Assembly: GCF_900102535.1 (NCBI RefSeq)
Contig: NZ_FNBP01000001.1
Coordinates: 62,001 to 126,000, forward strand
Length of the DNA stretch: 64,000 nt
Direction: 5' to 3'
Source of the DNA: Sulfitobacter delicatus
GTDB taxonomy: Bacteria > Pseudomonadota > Alphaproteobacteria > Rhodobacterales > Rhodobacteraceae
A program made the translations under genes and the position numbers. The notes beneath the pieces are model-generated. The model ran no database searches. It was not told where the DNA came from and saw only the letters and a program-made list of their open reading frames with translations. Below are positions 10,282 through 18,833 of this stretch, piece after piece (the stretch's first letter is position 1; every line of letters begins with the position of its first letter).

Positions 10282-10295
10282 TAATAGCGCTAACA
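10282..10295. promoter_or_regulatory. Candidate LacI-type operator upstream of etfBA
   Basis: TAATAGCGCTAACA matches the common LacI-family palindrome TGTTAGCGCTAACA at 12 of 14 positions, around a perfect TAGCGCTA core. It lies about 150 bp before etfB in a 163-bp intergenic region. No LacI-type regulator is encoded in this window. Confidence 0.35.
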
Positions 10296-10442
10296 GAAGA
10301 AAAACCGGGAAAACGCCGCGTTCAAAACTGCAAATACCCTGATTTTGGCCTGTTTTGATCCGATCCGCTTCGTTACACCCATCTTGAGAATTAGGGAGAC
10401 CGGGCCAAGCCCCGCGTCACAAACTGAGGAGAGAGACCGCTC

Positions 10443-11201
10443 ATGAAGGTACTGGTGCCTGTCAAACGCGTGATCGACTATAACGTGAAGGTTCGCGTCA
10501 AAGCGGACGGATCGGGTGTTGATCTCGCCAACGTGAAAATGTCGATGAACCCCTTCGACGAAATCGCCGTCGAACAGGCGATTCGCCTTAAGGAAGCCGG
10601 TCAGGCTGAAGAGATCGTTGCGGTCTCCATCGGTGTGAAACAGGCGCAGGAAACCCTGCGCACCGCTTTGGCGATCGGCGCGGACCGTGCGATCCTCGTG
10701 GTGGCATCGGACGATGTGCACAAGGACATCGAGCCGCTGGCCGTGGCCAAGATCCTGAAAGCCATTGTCGACGAAGAGCAGCCGGGCCTCGTGCTCTGCG
10801 GCAAGCAAGCGATCGACAACGACATGAACGCCACCGGGCAGATGCTTTCGGCGCTGATGGGCTGGTCGCAGGCGACCTTCGCCTCCGAGATTGCCATTGA
10901 GGGCGACAAAGCCAAAGTGACCCGCGAAGTCGACGGCGGCCTGCAGACCATCGAGGTCTCCATGCCCACCGTGGTTACCGTGGACCTGCGCCTCAACGAG
11001 CCGCGCTATGCCTCACTGCCCAACATCATGAAAGCCAAGAAAAAGCCGCTGGATGAGAAAACCGCCGAAGACTACGGCGTCGATGTCTCCAACCGCTTGG
11101 AAATCGTCAAAACCGTCGAGCCTGCCGAGCGTGCCGCTGGCATCAAGGTCGGTTCGGTTGACGAGCTTGTGGCGAAACTCAAAGAAGCGGGGGCTGTGTA
11201 A
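10443..11201 (+). CDS. etfB: Electron transfer flavoprotein beta subunit
   Basis: This 252-residue EtfB begins [17 protein letters not shown] and has the AMP-binding segment and the [16 protein letters not shown] signature. Together with EtfA it takes electrons from acyl-CoA and other flavin dehydrogenases and passes them to ETF:ubiquinone oxidoreductase. GAGAGAGA upstream of ATG 10443 serves as the ribosome-binding site. The last base overlaps the etfA start (ATG at 11201), giving a coupled two-gene operon that ends at a terminator near 12150. Confidence 0.97.
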   Translation: MKVLVPVKRVIDYNVKVRVKADGSGVDLANVKMSMNPFDEIAVEQAIRLKEAGQAEEIVAVSIGVKQAQETLRTALAIGADRAILVVASDDVHKDIEPLAVAKILKAIVDEEQPGLVLCGKQAIDNDMNATGQMLSALMGWSQATFASEIAIEGDKAKVTREVDGGLQTIEVSMPTVVTVDLRLNEPRYASLPNIMKAKKKPLDEKTAEDYGVDVSNRLEIVKTVEPAERAAGIKVGSVDELVAKLKEAGAV

Positions 11202-12127
11202 TGGCTGTTCTTCTGATTGCCGAAATTTCCGATGGCGAATTGTCCATGGACGCAACTGCCAAGGCCGTGACCGCGGCCAAGGCTCTGGGCGATGTGACCG
11301 TTCTGGCGGCTGGCAGCTCTGCTGCGGCGGCGGGCGAAGCGGCGTCCAAGATCGACGGCGTGTCCAAGGTGCTGGTCGCCGAAGACCCGATGCTGGGCCA
11401 CCGTTTGGCCGAAGCCACAGCGGCGCTGATCGTGTCGCTGGCCGGTGACTATGACCACATCGTCGCGCCTGCGACCACCGACGCCAAGAACGTGATGCCC
11501 CGCGTCGCGGCGCTTTTGGACGTCATGGTGATCTCGGATGCTTCTGGCGTTGTCGATGCGGACACCTTTGAGCGTCCGATCTATGCCGGCAACGCGGTTC
11601 AGACAGTGAAATCCACCGACGCCAAGAAAGTCATCACCTTCCGCACATCGACCTTCGATGCGGCCGGTGAAGGTGGCTCCGCCTCGGTCGAGACCATCTC
11701 GGCTGCCGAAAACCCCGGTCTGTCCACTTGGGTTGAAGACAAGGTCGCCGAATCCGACCGCCCCGAGCTGACAAGCGCGGGCGTTGTGGTGTCTGGTGGT
11801 CGTGGCGTTGGCTCCGAAGAGGACTTCGCCTTGATCGAGAAACTGGCCGATAAGCTCGGTGCCGCCGTTGGCGCCTCGCGCGCTGCTGTCGATTCGGGCT
11901 ACGCGCCGAACGACTGGCAGGTTGGCCAGACTGGTAAAGTTGTCGCCCCCGACCTCTATATTGCGGTAGGCATCTCTGGTGCGATCCAGCACCTTGCCGG
12001 GATGAAGGACTCTAAGATCATCGTCGCGATCAACAAAGACGAAGAATCGCCAATCTTCCAGGTGGCCGACTACGGTCTGGTTGCCGACTTGTTCGACGCG
12101 GTGCCTGAGCTGATCGAAAAGCTCTGA
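11201..12127 (+). CDS. etfA: Electron transfer flavoprotein alpha subunit
   Basis: This 308-residue EtfA has an N-terminal alpha/beta domain and the C-terminal FAD-binding domain with [13 protein letters not shown] and the signature [20 protein letters not shown] followed by [17 protein letters not shown]. It binds FAD and completes the ETF heterodimer. It immediately follows etfB, and beta-oxidation gene hbdA lies downstream, consistent with fatty-acid and amino-acid oxidation. Confidence 0.97.
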   Translation: MAVLLIAEISDGELSMDATAKAVTAAKALGDVTVLAAGSSAAAAGEAASKIDGVSKVLVAEDPMLGHRLAEATAALIVSLAGDYDHIVAPATTDAKNVMPRVAALLDVMVISDASGVVDADTFERPIYAGNAVQTVKSTDAKKVITFRTSTFDAAGEGGSASVETISAAENPGLSTWVEDKVAESDRPELTSAGVVVSGGRGVGSEEDFALIEKLADKLGAAVGASRAAVDSGYAPNDWQVGQTGKVVAPDLYIAVGISGAIQHLAGMKDSKIIVAINKDEESPIFQVADYGLVADLFDAVPELIEKL

Positions 12128-12148
12128 AGCTCTTCACGTGAAACAATG

Positions 12149-12178
12149 AAAGGCCCGCCAATCTTGGCGGGCCTTTTT
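12149..12178 (+). terminator. Intrinsic terminator after etfBA
   Basis: A 12-bp stem (AAAGGCCCGCCA / TGGCGGGCCTTT) with an ATCT loop and a run of five T. It may also serve the convergent gene ending at 12225. Confidence 0.88.
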
Positions 12179-12224
12179 CGTTTCCTGCTTTCACTTGCAG
12201 CATCTGTTCAAAGCAGCTTCTACT

Positions 12225-13073
12225 TCAAAGCAGTTCCTGCAACGCCGCGCTCACCGCATCAGCCGCATTGATATGCGCATCAGGGCCCAACATCTCGGAA
12301 GCGGCCAAGGCCTCCATCTGGCCAAAGACCATCCCTTCGGTCGGCTCTGCCTCTGGGTTCTTGCGTGACACAACCTGCACCAGGGTCGTCGCATGTTGAG
12401 ACACTTCCTCCAGCATCTCCCGCGTCACAAAGAGCGGGTCGGCACCAAGATCACCCGACCGGCGCCCTTCGGGCTCAGCGGCATGATCGGCCAGCCATAG
12501 CAGCATCGTCTTACCCTTGATCTGACCCAGCATCAGCCGCATTCGGGCCAGCCATGCTTGTTGCAGCTCATGGCGGACTGCGTCAAACCGCTCTGGCGAC
12601 AGTTGCATCAAATGGTTCAGCATATGCCGGTTAAAGTGGAACTCCGAAAAATCCACTTCGCGGTAGATCGTCTGCAGCAGAGCTGAAGCCCCCACGAAGC
12701 GGTCATTCCGGCGCGGATGGACCGAATAGAACCGATTGGTCATATTCTGCGCCCCCATGATCTGAAGCACCGTTACCTCAGCCTCTGATGCCGCCTGTGC
12801 AACAAAGGGATCATGCGCAAAGACATCGATCCCGGCATTCGGAAACCCGAAGTTGACGCAGATCCGCCCCGTGGATTGCTCGACCAATGCCGGAAAAGGC
12901 TGTTCGATGAACTTTCCATAGGTTTCCGTCCCGCCTAGAAAAGCCACGTATGGCGCGTCCAGATTGCGGCGCGGGCCGCGGAACAGTAGTTTCGACGTGC
13001 CATATCGGCACGGCAGATAGTCCAGGGGCCCCGGCCCCAGTGCATCATAGGTCATAACACCCACCTTTTTCAT
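12225..13073 (-). CDS. DUF6473-family protein, function unknown
   Basis: This 282-residue protein resembles uncharacterised Rhodobacteraceae proteins that I recall as DUF6473. Visible motifs are YVAFLGGTETYGKF near the N-terminus and VNFGFPNAGIDVF, reminiscent of a nucleophile-elbow or SGNH-like fold, then MGAQNMTNRFYSVHPRRNDRF. No signal peptide is seen. It lies alone between etfBA and hbdA on the opposite strand. An SGNH/GDSL-type hydrolase or a sulfotransferase-related fold are guesses only. Confidence 0.7.
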   Translation of the reverse strand: MKKVGVMTYDALGPGPLDYLPCRYGTSKLLFRGPRRNLDAPYVAFLGGTETYGKFIEQPFPALVEQSTGRICVNFGFPNAGIDVFAHDPFVAQAASEAEVTVLQIMGAQNMTNRFYSVHPRRNDRFVGASALLQTIYREVDFSEFHFNRHMLNHLMQLSPERFDAVRHELQQAWLARMRLMLGQIKGKTMLLWLADHAAEPEGRRSGDLGADPLFVTREMLEEVSQHATTLVQVVSRKNPEAEPTEGMVFGQMEALAASEMLGPDAHINAADAVSAALQELL

Positions 13074-13212
13074 TCACCCGAGACCAGATTGCACGGCGCG
13101 ACCTGTGATTCTGTTAACGGGCGAATTTGACGATAGATTTCCTAAACACCTGCCCTTGCGGCACCCCCGCCACGCGCCCTATTGTGCGCGAGAGCAAAGC
13201 AAAGGACAGGCC

Positions 13213-14088
13213 ATGGACATCCAGACAATCGGTATCGTGGGAGCGGGGCAGATGGGCAACGGCATTGCCCATGTCATGGCACTCGCGGGCTATGATGTGC
13301 TGTTGAACGATGTCAGCGCAGATGCGCTCGCCAAGGCGATGAAAACCGTGACCGGCAATATGGACCGTCAGGTCAGCAAGGAAAAAATCTCTGCCGAAGC
13401 GCGCGACGCGGCGATGGCGCGGATCACGACCACCCAAACCCTCAGCGATCTCGGGCAGAGCGATCTGGTGATCGAAGCGGCGACCGAACGGGAAACGGTG
13501 AAACAGGCGATCTTCGAAGATCTTATCCCGCATCTGAAGCCCGAGACGATTCTGACCTCGAACACGTCGTCGATCTCCATCACCCGCCTCGCCAGCCGCA
13601 CCGACCGACCTGAAAAGTTCATGGGCTTTCACTTTATGAACCCGGTGCCGGTGATGCAGTTGGTCGAACTGATCCGCGGCATCGCCACGGACCGCGAAAC
13701 CTATGACGCCTGCAAAGCCGTGGTCGACCGCCTCGGCAAGACCGCAGCTTCGGCTGAAGATTTCCCCGCCTTCATTGTTAATCGCATCCTGATGCCGATG
13801 ATCAACGAGGCGGTCTATACGCTCTATGAAGGCGTTGGGAATGTAGAGTCGATCGACAGTTCCATGAAGCTCGGCGCGAACCATCCGATGGGGCCGTTGG
13901 AACTGGCGGATTTCATCGGTTTGGACACCTGTCTGGCGATTATGAACGTGCTACATGACGGTTTGGCAGACACCAAATACCGTCCCTGCCCGCTGCTGAC
14001 GAAATATGTCGAGGCAGGTTGGCTCGGTCGCAAGACGCAGCGCGGGTTCTATGATTATCGCGGCGAAAAGCCTGTGCCGACGCGTTGA
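13213..14088 (+). CDS. 3-hydroxybutyryl-CoA (3-hydroxyacyl-CoA) dehydrogenase
   Basis: ATG 13213, preceded by AAAGGA, gives 291 residues; upstream in-frame codons are not needed. The N-terminal Rossmann fold carries GIVGAGQMGNGIA and the C-terminal domain has the dimer and substrate helices. The ETSNTSSISIT-type segment (LTSNTSSISITRLA) and GFHFMNPVPVM contain the catalytic Ser/His region. It oxidises 3-hydroxyacyl-CoA with NAD(P)+, in polyhydroxybutyrate/butanoate turnover or beta-oxidation. Proximity to etfBA supports that role. Confidence 0.94.
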   Translation: MDIQTIGIVGAGQMGNGIAHVMALAGYDVLLNDVSADALAKAMKTVTGNMDRQVSKEKISAEARDAAMARITTTQTLSDLGQSDLVIEAATERETVKQAIFEDLIPHLKPETILTSNTSSISITRLASRTDRPEKFMGFHFMNPVPVMQLVELIRGIATDRETYDACKAVVDRLGKTAASAEDFPAFIVNRILMPMINEAVYTLYEGVGNVESIDSSMKLGANHPMGPLELADFIGLDTCLAIMNVLHDGLADTKYRPCPLLTKYVEAGWLGRKTQRGFYDYRGEKPVPTR

Positions 14089-14090
14089 GC

Positions 14091-14162
14091 ATGGGGGGCG
14101 CTGCCCCCATCGCGCCTCAGGCGCGATTCCCCCGCGGGTATTTTTAAAAGGATGAAAATTAG
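14091..14162. repeat. Extragenic tandem-hairpin repeat element
   Basis: Two adjacent hairpins (ATGGGGG / CCCCCAT, then ATCGCGCC / GGCGCGAT) are followed by CCCCCGCGGG and TATTTTTAAAAGGATGAAAATTAG. The last 24 bases match 40230-40253 at 20 of 24 positions. The element lies between convergent genes and covers the stop codon of the downstream minus-strand gene. Confidence 0.6.
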
Positions 14163-15043
14163 TTGGTCAGCGCAAGGGTGTGCGCGCGTAGCCAGGCCAT
14201 GAAACCACGTGGATCGTCTGACCAGCGGTCGATCTCCTCGCGGCTGAGCGGTTGGCCGACTATGGGGCCTTGTGGCTTGTCACAGGCATGGGCGATTTCA
14301 TGTAGCAGCAGGCCCTGGCGCAGCATCGGGCTGACTTGATTGGCAATCTGATAAGCGCGGCTATTTTGGCCGGGGAAGCGCATCGGCACGACCTGCGCGC
14401 CGGAGCGACGGATCATTTTGGCGGTGAAGACGTTCCACTCTGCCTCTACTGCCGGGCCCCACCAGGTTTCCGATGATGCGACCACACCCGAGGGGAAAAG
14501 TGCGACGACGCCACCGTCTTTCAGGTGGGCCATCGCTTTGGCGCGCATTTCCACACCCTTGCGCTGTGCGTCCGGATCATGAGGGAAAGGTACCGGGATC
14601 ATGTAGCTGCCGGCAACCTCGTCGATGGAGGTAAGCAGCGAACGCGTGAGGATACGGTAATCGGGCCGCACCCGCCCGATGAGATCGGCAAAGATCATAC
14701 CGTCGACCATACCATGGGGGTGATTGGCAACGACGACGACCGGCCCCTCTTTCGGAATGCGATTCAATTGGTGCTGCGGGGTCGTCAACTCGATCCCCAT
14801 CGTATCTAGGGCCGCGCGCCAAAAGGCCTGACCCGACGGGGTACCGCGCTGCTCGAACTTGCGGATGAGGCGCAGGATTTTGAGCTTTCCGGTGACGAGT
14901 TCCATCGCTGAAATAACCCGCGCTTTCCACGGATCATCAAAGGTCGAGGCGTAGGACAGGCTACGTCGGTCGTATTTGGTGAAAGTCACCGTGCCTTCTG
15001 CGGGGCTGGGCGTTTGCGCCGCCTTCTTCTCTGCGTCATCCAT
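14159..15043 (-). CDS. Lysophospholipid acyltransferase-family protein
   Basis: This 294-residue protein has the acyltransferase motif in the form NHPHGMVDG, followed by a conserved FPSGVVAS block III-like motif and a proline-rich VPMRFPGQN segment. It belongs to the PlsC-like glycerolipid acyltransferase superfamily, in the NHPxGxxDG subgroup. A membrane-surface acyl transfer is expected, but donor and acceptor are unknown; ornithine-lipid and lysophosphatidate acyltransferases are alternatives. It lies 33 bp downstream of ptsH on the same strand, so it may be the last gene of the hprK-to-ptsH operon. Confidence 0.85.
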   Translation of the reverse strand: MDDAEKKAAQTPSPAEGTVTFTKYDRRSLSYASTFDDPWKARVISAMELVTGKLKILRLIRKFEQRGTPSGQAFWRAALDTMGIELTTPQHQLNRIPKEGPVVVVANHPHGMVDGMIFADLIGRVRPDYRILTRSLLTSIDEVAGSYMIPVPFPHDPDAQRKGVEMRAKAMAHLKDGGVVALFPSGVVASSETWWGPAVEAEWNVFTAKMIRRSGAQVVPMRFPGQNSRAYQIANQVSPMLRQGLLLHEIAHACDKPQGPIVGQPLSREEIDRWSDDPRGFMAWLRAHTLALTN

Positions 15044-15076
15044 TGTTTCCGGTGATCCTTATCTCCGCCGGAGGCT

Positions 15077-15346
15077 CTAGAAGCCTTCGCCGAATTTATC
15101 CGCCACCAAGGCGGTCAGTGCTTCGGCCAGCGCTTCGGCGTCAGGCCCGGAGGTTTGCACGTCAATGGTGGTGCCGCGCGCGGCCCCTAGCATCAGGAGC
15201 CCCATGATACTGTCGCCAGAGGCCGACATGCCATCCTTGCTTACTTCGGCGCGGGCATCGAAGGCTTCGACCACCTCGACCAATTTGGCGGAGGCACGAG
15301 CGTGCAGGCCTTTTTCATTGACAATTTTAAGAGAAAATTCGGGCAT
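15077..15346 (-). CDS. ptsH: HPr family phosphocarrier protein
   Basis: This 89-residue HPr keeps both phosphorylation sites: His15 in KGLHARAS, the phosphate relay residue, and Ser46 in GDSIMGLLMLGA, the HPr-kinase target. It receives phosphate from enzyme I and passes it to EIIA. Together with the EIIA-Man-like protein and HprK encoded upstream on the same strand, it forms a regulatory PTS; no sugar permease (EIIB/EIIC) gene is present here. Confidence 0.95.
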   Translation of the reverse strand: MPEFSLKIVNEKGLHARASAKLVEVVEAFDARAEVSKDGMSASGDSIMGLLMLGAARGTTIDVQTSGPDAEALAEALTALVADKFGEGF

Positions 15347-15362
15347 TCAAATAACGGGCCTT

Positions 15363-15755
15363 CTAACCTGCGCTGACATTCTGGCTGTCGATGTATTTCT
15401 TACCAGCTTCGAGCGCCGCGCGCACGGCGTCGGGGACTTCCATTTGCCGCGATTTTGCAAGCTTGATGAGCATCGGCAGGTTGGCGCCGTAAATGATGCG
15501 CCGGTTTTCCGGTCGGCAGGCCAAGAGACTGAGGTTTGACGGGGAGCCGCCAAAAAGGTCTGTCACCACCACGACGCCAGCGCCTTGGTCGACTTCATCG
15601 GCTGCCGCGCAGATTTCGCGCTCTTTGTCAGCGCGGTCATGGTCGGCTTCAATTGCTATGGCGCGGACCCCGAATTGTGATCCCACGACATGTTCGATGG
15701 CCGCAAGGTACTCTTGCGCCAATCCCCCATGTGCGACGATCACGATTCCGATCAA
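15363..15755 (-). CDS. Mannose-family PTS EIIA protein (regulatory PTS)
   Basis: This 130-residue EIIA of the mannose class has active-site His9 in VIVAHGGLA and conserved VVVVTDLFGGSPSNL. The start is TTG at 15753-15755, overlapping the rapZ stop as TTGA, with no alternative ATG nearby. In alphaproteobacteria such solo EIIA proteins accept phosphate from HPr and act as regulators rather than in transport. It is 16 bp upstream of ptsH. Confidence 0.92.
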   Translation of the reverse strand: MIGIVIVAHGGLAQEYLAAIEHVVGSQFGVRAIAIEADHDRADKEREICAAADEVDQGAGVVVVTDLFGGSPSNLSLLACRPENRRIIYGANLPMLIKLAKSRQMEVPDAVRAALEAGKKYIDSQNVSAG

Positions 15756-16657
15756 GGCTTGTTTCCTTCACGTTGCTGGCGGTCCAACTCTCGGTGCCTA
15801 ATTGACACCTGCCAGCCCTGCTCTGCAAGGCGCAAAGCATGGTCTTCGGCCAGGGCGACAGAACGGTGTTGCCCGCCGGTGCAACCGAAGGCGATGGAGA
15901 TATGCGACTTGCCCTCTTCGCGGTAGGCAGGCAGCACCAGTAGGCTGAGGTCGAGGACCTTATCAGCGAACGCGGTGTAGCGCGGATCGCCCGCAACATG
16001 CGCCGCGACGGCCGCGTCGCGACCATTGCCACTGCGCAGTTCGGGCACCCAATAGGGGTTTCGCAGGAAGCGGCAGTCATGCACTACGTCGACGCCGCGG
16101 GGCAGACCGCGTTTATAGGAAAAACTTTGGACCGAAACCGTCAGATGGCGTTGACCGCCTGGCGCGAACCATTGCTCCACCTCGGCGCGCAGCTCATGCA
16201 CATTCAGCGTTGTGGTGTCGATTAGCACATCGGCTCGTGCGCGGATCGGATGCAGGAGATCTTGTTCGCGCCGGATCCCATCGGCGGGACGGTCAGATTG
16301 GGCAAGCGGGTGGCGGCGACGGGTTTCGGAGAAACGCTGCAGCAGCACGTCGGGGGCACAATCCAGATAGAGCACTTCGGTCGACCAGCCCGGCTCGGCG
16401 GCGAGCCGGCCAAGCAGTTCCAAGACCCCTTCTGTCGAAAAGTCCCGGTTGCGCGCGTCGATGCCCAGAGCCACCGAATGTGCATCGCCGGGGCGCTCTA
16501 GCAGCACTGGCAAGAGACGCAGCGGCAGGTTGTCGATGGCTTCAAACCCCGCATCCTCAAGCACGTTAAGCGCAGAGGACCGCCCGGCGCCCGAGGGGCC
16601 GGTGACAAGCACCAGCCGACGTTGCGGCTGGTCTGGGGTCGGGGTCTGACTGGTCAA
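15752..16657 (-). CDS. rapZ: RNase adapter / nucleotide-binding protein RapZ
   Basis: This 301-residue protein has a Walker A-type loop GPSGAGRS at 20-27, with Arg where the canonical P-loop has Lys, and the strongly conserved C-terminal GCTGGQHRSV motif of RapZ (YvcJ/YhbJ). In enterobacteria RapZ controls GlcN6P synthase through RNase E and small RNAs; the alphaproteobacterial role is less clear but the link to PTS genes is common. The start is a TTG nested in the hprK stop (TTGA), implying translational coupling. Confidence 0.94.
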   Translation of the reverse strand: MTSQTPTPDQPQRRLVLVTGPSGAGRSSALNVLEDAGFEAIDNLPLRLLPVLLERPGDAHSVALGIDARNRDFSTEGVLELLGRLAAEPGWSTEVLYLDCAPDVLLQRFSETRRRHPLAQSDRPADGIRREQDLLHPIRARADVLIDTTTLNVHELRAEVEQWFAPGGQRHLTVSVQSFSYKRGLPRGVDVVHDCRFLRNPYWVPELRSGNGRDAAVAAHVAGDPRYTAFADKVLDLSLLVLPAYREEGKSHISIAFGCTGGQHRSVALAEDHALRLAEQGWQVSIRHRELDRQQREGNKP

Positions 16658-17085
16658 ATCAAGTGGTCCATACTGCTAGACATATACAGATGAATCGCTG
16701 CCGGAAAATGAGCGCTATCGCATTTGTGAAAACAGGGCAACGTAATGCCCTGAATCTGATGCTCATGCCGTTCGGGGAGGCGATTTTCCTCGGTGCGACT
16801 CAGATCGACAGTAAGGCTTAGGGACACCGGACCGTGATCGGCCAAGCGTAGCAAGCCAACGTGGCGGGCTTCGATCAGCCCGCGGATATTGGCAGGGACG
16901 CTGGCGATCAGCTTATTCCCATCCCGCGAAACATCCGTTCGATCATCGGCCACCAAAGCCCCTCCGAGAGCGATGAGTTGTAACGCCAAGGCAGACTTCC
17001 CTGACCCCGATGGACCAAGGATGAGCACCCCACGCCCGGCGATGGCCACGCAGCTCGCGTGGAGGTTTTCTGTTGTCGCTGTCAT
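16654..17085 (-). CDS. hprK: HPr kinase/phosphorylase, short alphaproteobacterial form
   Basis: This 143-residue protein corresponds to the C-terminal catalytic domain only; Firmicute HprK is about 310 residues with an extra N-terminal domain. The P-loop is GPSGSGKS at 24-31 and the VADDRTDVSRDGNKL segment is the usual second motif. It phosphorylates HPr on Ser46 and removes that phosphate according to metabolite levels. It lies 20 bp after chvG on the same strand, as in many alphaproteobacteria, connecting the two-component system to the PTS. Confidence 0.93.
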   Translation of the reverse strand: MTATTENLHASCVAIAGRGVLILGPSGSGKSALALQLIALGGALVADDRTDVSRDGNKLIASVPANIRGLIEARHVGLLRLADHGPVSLSLTVDLSRTEENRLPERHEHQIQGITLPCFHKCDSAHFPAAIHLYMSSSMDHLI

Positions 17086-17105
17086 TTCCAGCCCCCAAGG
17101 GCTCG

Positions 17106-18800
17106 TTAGGTCGGCAGGCCCACAACGAAACGAGCACCCAGCGGCTCAGAGGTGATGTCGGCTTCGGTCGGGCGGATGTTTTCGGCCCAGATCACGCCGC
17201 CATGCGCCTCAACAATCTGCTTGGAGATCGCCAGACCGAGGCCAGAGTTATTGCCGAAATGCTCCTCCGGACGCTGCGAGTAGAAGCGTTTGAAGATCTT
17301 ACCGAGCGCCTGTTCGGGAATGCCGGGGCCTGTATCTTCGACCACGATCAGCACGCGATTGGAGCGTTTGCGGGCCCAGACACGGATCGCGTCGCCATCT
17401 TCGCAGAAGGATATCGCATTGGTGATGAGGTTGACGAAGACCTGCGCCAAGCGTGCTTCCAGCCCGTGCACAGTGATGGGCGCCGCAGGAAGGTCAGTGA
17501 TAAAGTCGATGCCTTTGGATTTCGCGTCTTCGCCCAAATACTGGCCCAGATTGCCGAGCATCTGCAGCAGATCGAAGGGTTCTTCCTCTTCCTTGACCAA
17601 TTCGGAATCGAGCCGTGAAGCATTGGAAATATCGCTGACCAGACGGTCCAAACGGCGCACATCATGCTCGATGACGTCGAGCAGCTTTTCGCGCTGATCG
17701 TCGCGCTTTACCATACGCAGAGTGCCAACGGCAGAACGCAGCGAGGCCAGCGGGTTCTTGATCTCATGTGCCACGTCGGCGGCGAATTGTTCGTTGCCAT
17801 CGATCCGGTTGTAGAGCGCCGATACCATCCCGCGCAGCGCGCCCGATAGGCGGCCGATCTCATCGGGGCGGGCCGTCAGATCCGGGATACGAATGCGGCC
17901 CGGGTTCATCTTGCGGGCGTCTTTGTCGCGGCCCAATTCGGCGGCGGCAGAGAGGTCGGCCAGCGGATTGGCAATGGTCGAAGCGAGCACAAGGCTGAGA
18001 CCAATAGAAACCAGCGTGGCAATCACGAACATCTGCAATACCCGCTCGCGCTCGCTGCGAACAAGTGCGTCGATTTCGCCTGCAGCACTTGCTACTGCGA
18101 CCACACCGACGGGCTGGTCGCCCTGCATGATCGGGGTAACTACGCTAAAGAGGGCGCCGCCCGCGATATCAATGTTGTCTTGCAACTGGGTGCCGCCGGA
18201 GAGGCTTTCGGCGACCATAGCGCGCAATTGCTCTTCCAACGGCGGCGGCGCGACCTGTCCGGTGCTGAAGGGAGCCGAGACGCGGTCCCACACCCAATTC
18301 AGCCCGTCATTCAGCAGTGTCCGCTCTTCGGCTTTATTAGCGGCCAGTGTTTCTGCAAGCGTGAGGCTGCCGGCACTGCGCGAGACCAGCGTTTCCGCAG
18401 GATCAAAAACAAAAACCTCAATCCCGCCGCGCAGGTCCAAGCCGTCGAGCGTCTCGGCGACGTTGACCCCGTCCCCCGTGGTGAGATTTACCGGCGCGCC
18501 AGCGGGCAACTGCGCCTCGATGACATCAGCGATCAACTCTGCCTCAGACACCAGCGCCGCCGCGCGTTGTACCGCAAGGCTGTCGCGTGATGAATTGAGG
18601 TACAGGATGCCCGCAACGAGCACGTTCAGGGCGATTAGGTTAAAGGTGATAATTTTGCGCGTCAGCGGCGATGACCGCAGCGAGAACAGCCCCCGCCGTT
18701 CCCGCTTCACGCGGATTTCATCCGGCGCTGCGCTGTCTGGGGTGACCCAATCGTCCCCCAGTAACACGTCCCCGTCCCTGCCAGCTGCCATGTCCCGCAC
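17106..18800 (-). CDS. chvG: Sensor histidine kinase ChvG
   Basis: This 564-residue protein has a cytoplasmic N-terminus, TM1 near 49-67, a periplasmic sensor domain of about 180 residues, TM2 near 250-270, HAMP, the H-box DVAHEIKNPL with phospho-accepting His345, and ATP-binding boxes DTGPGIP and GLGLAISKQ. ChvG/ExoS kinases sense acidity or envelope stress and control exopolysaccharide, motility and carbon genes. Start GTG 18800 has AAAGGA upstream; ATG 18791 is an alternative. Its partner ChvI is 33 bp upstream. Confidence 0.95.
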   Translation of the reverse strand: MRDMAAGRDGDVLLGDDWVTPDSAAPDEIRVKRERRGLFSLRSSPLTRKIITFNLIALNVLVAGILYLNSSRDSLAVQRAAALVSEAELIADVIEAQLPAGAPVNLTTGDGVNVAETLDGLDLRGGIEVFVFDPAETLVSRSAGSLTLAETLAANKAEERTLLNDGLNWVWDRVSAPFSTGQVAPPPLEEQLRAMVAESLSGGTQLQDNIDIAGGALFSVVTPIMQGDQPVGVVAVASAAGEIDALVRSERERVLQMFVIATLVSIGLSLVLASTIANPLADLSAAAELGRDKDARKMNPGRIRIPDLTARPDEIGRLSGALRGMVSALYNRIDGNEQFAADVAHEIKNPLASLRSAVGTLRMVKRDDQREKLLDVIEHDVRRLDRLVSDISNASRLDSELVKEEEEPFDLLQMLGNLGQYLGEDAKSKGIDFITDLPAAPITVHGLEARLAQVFVNLITNAISFCEDGDAIRVWARKRSNRVLIVVEDTGPGIPEQALGKIFKRFYSQRPEEHFGNNSGLGLAISKQIVEAHGGVIWAENIRPTEADITSEPLGARFVVGLPT

Positions 18801-18833
18801 AAGCGTCCTTTCGACCAGCGTTTCCCGCTGGAT

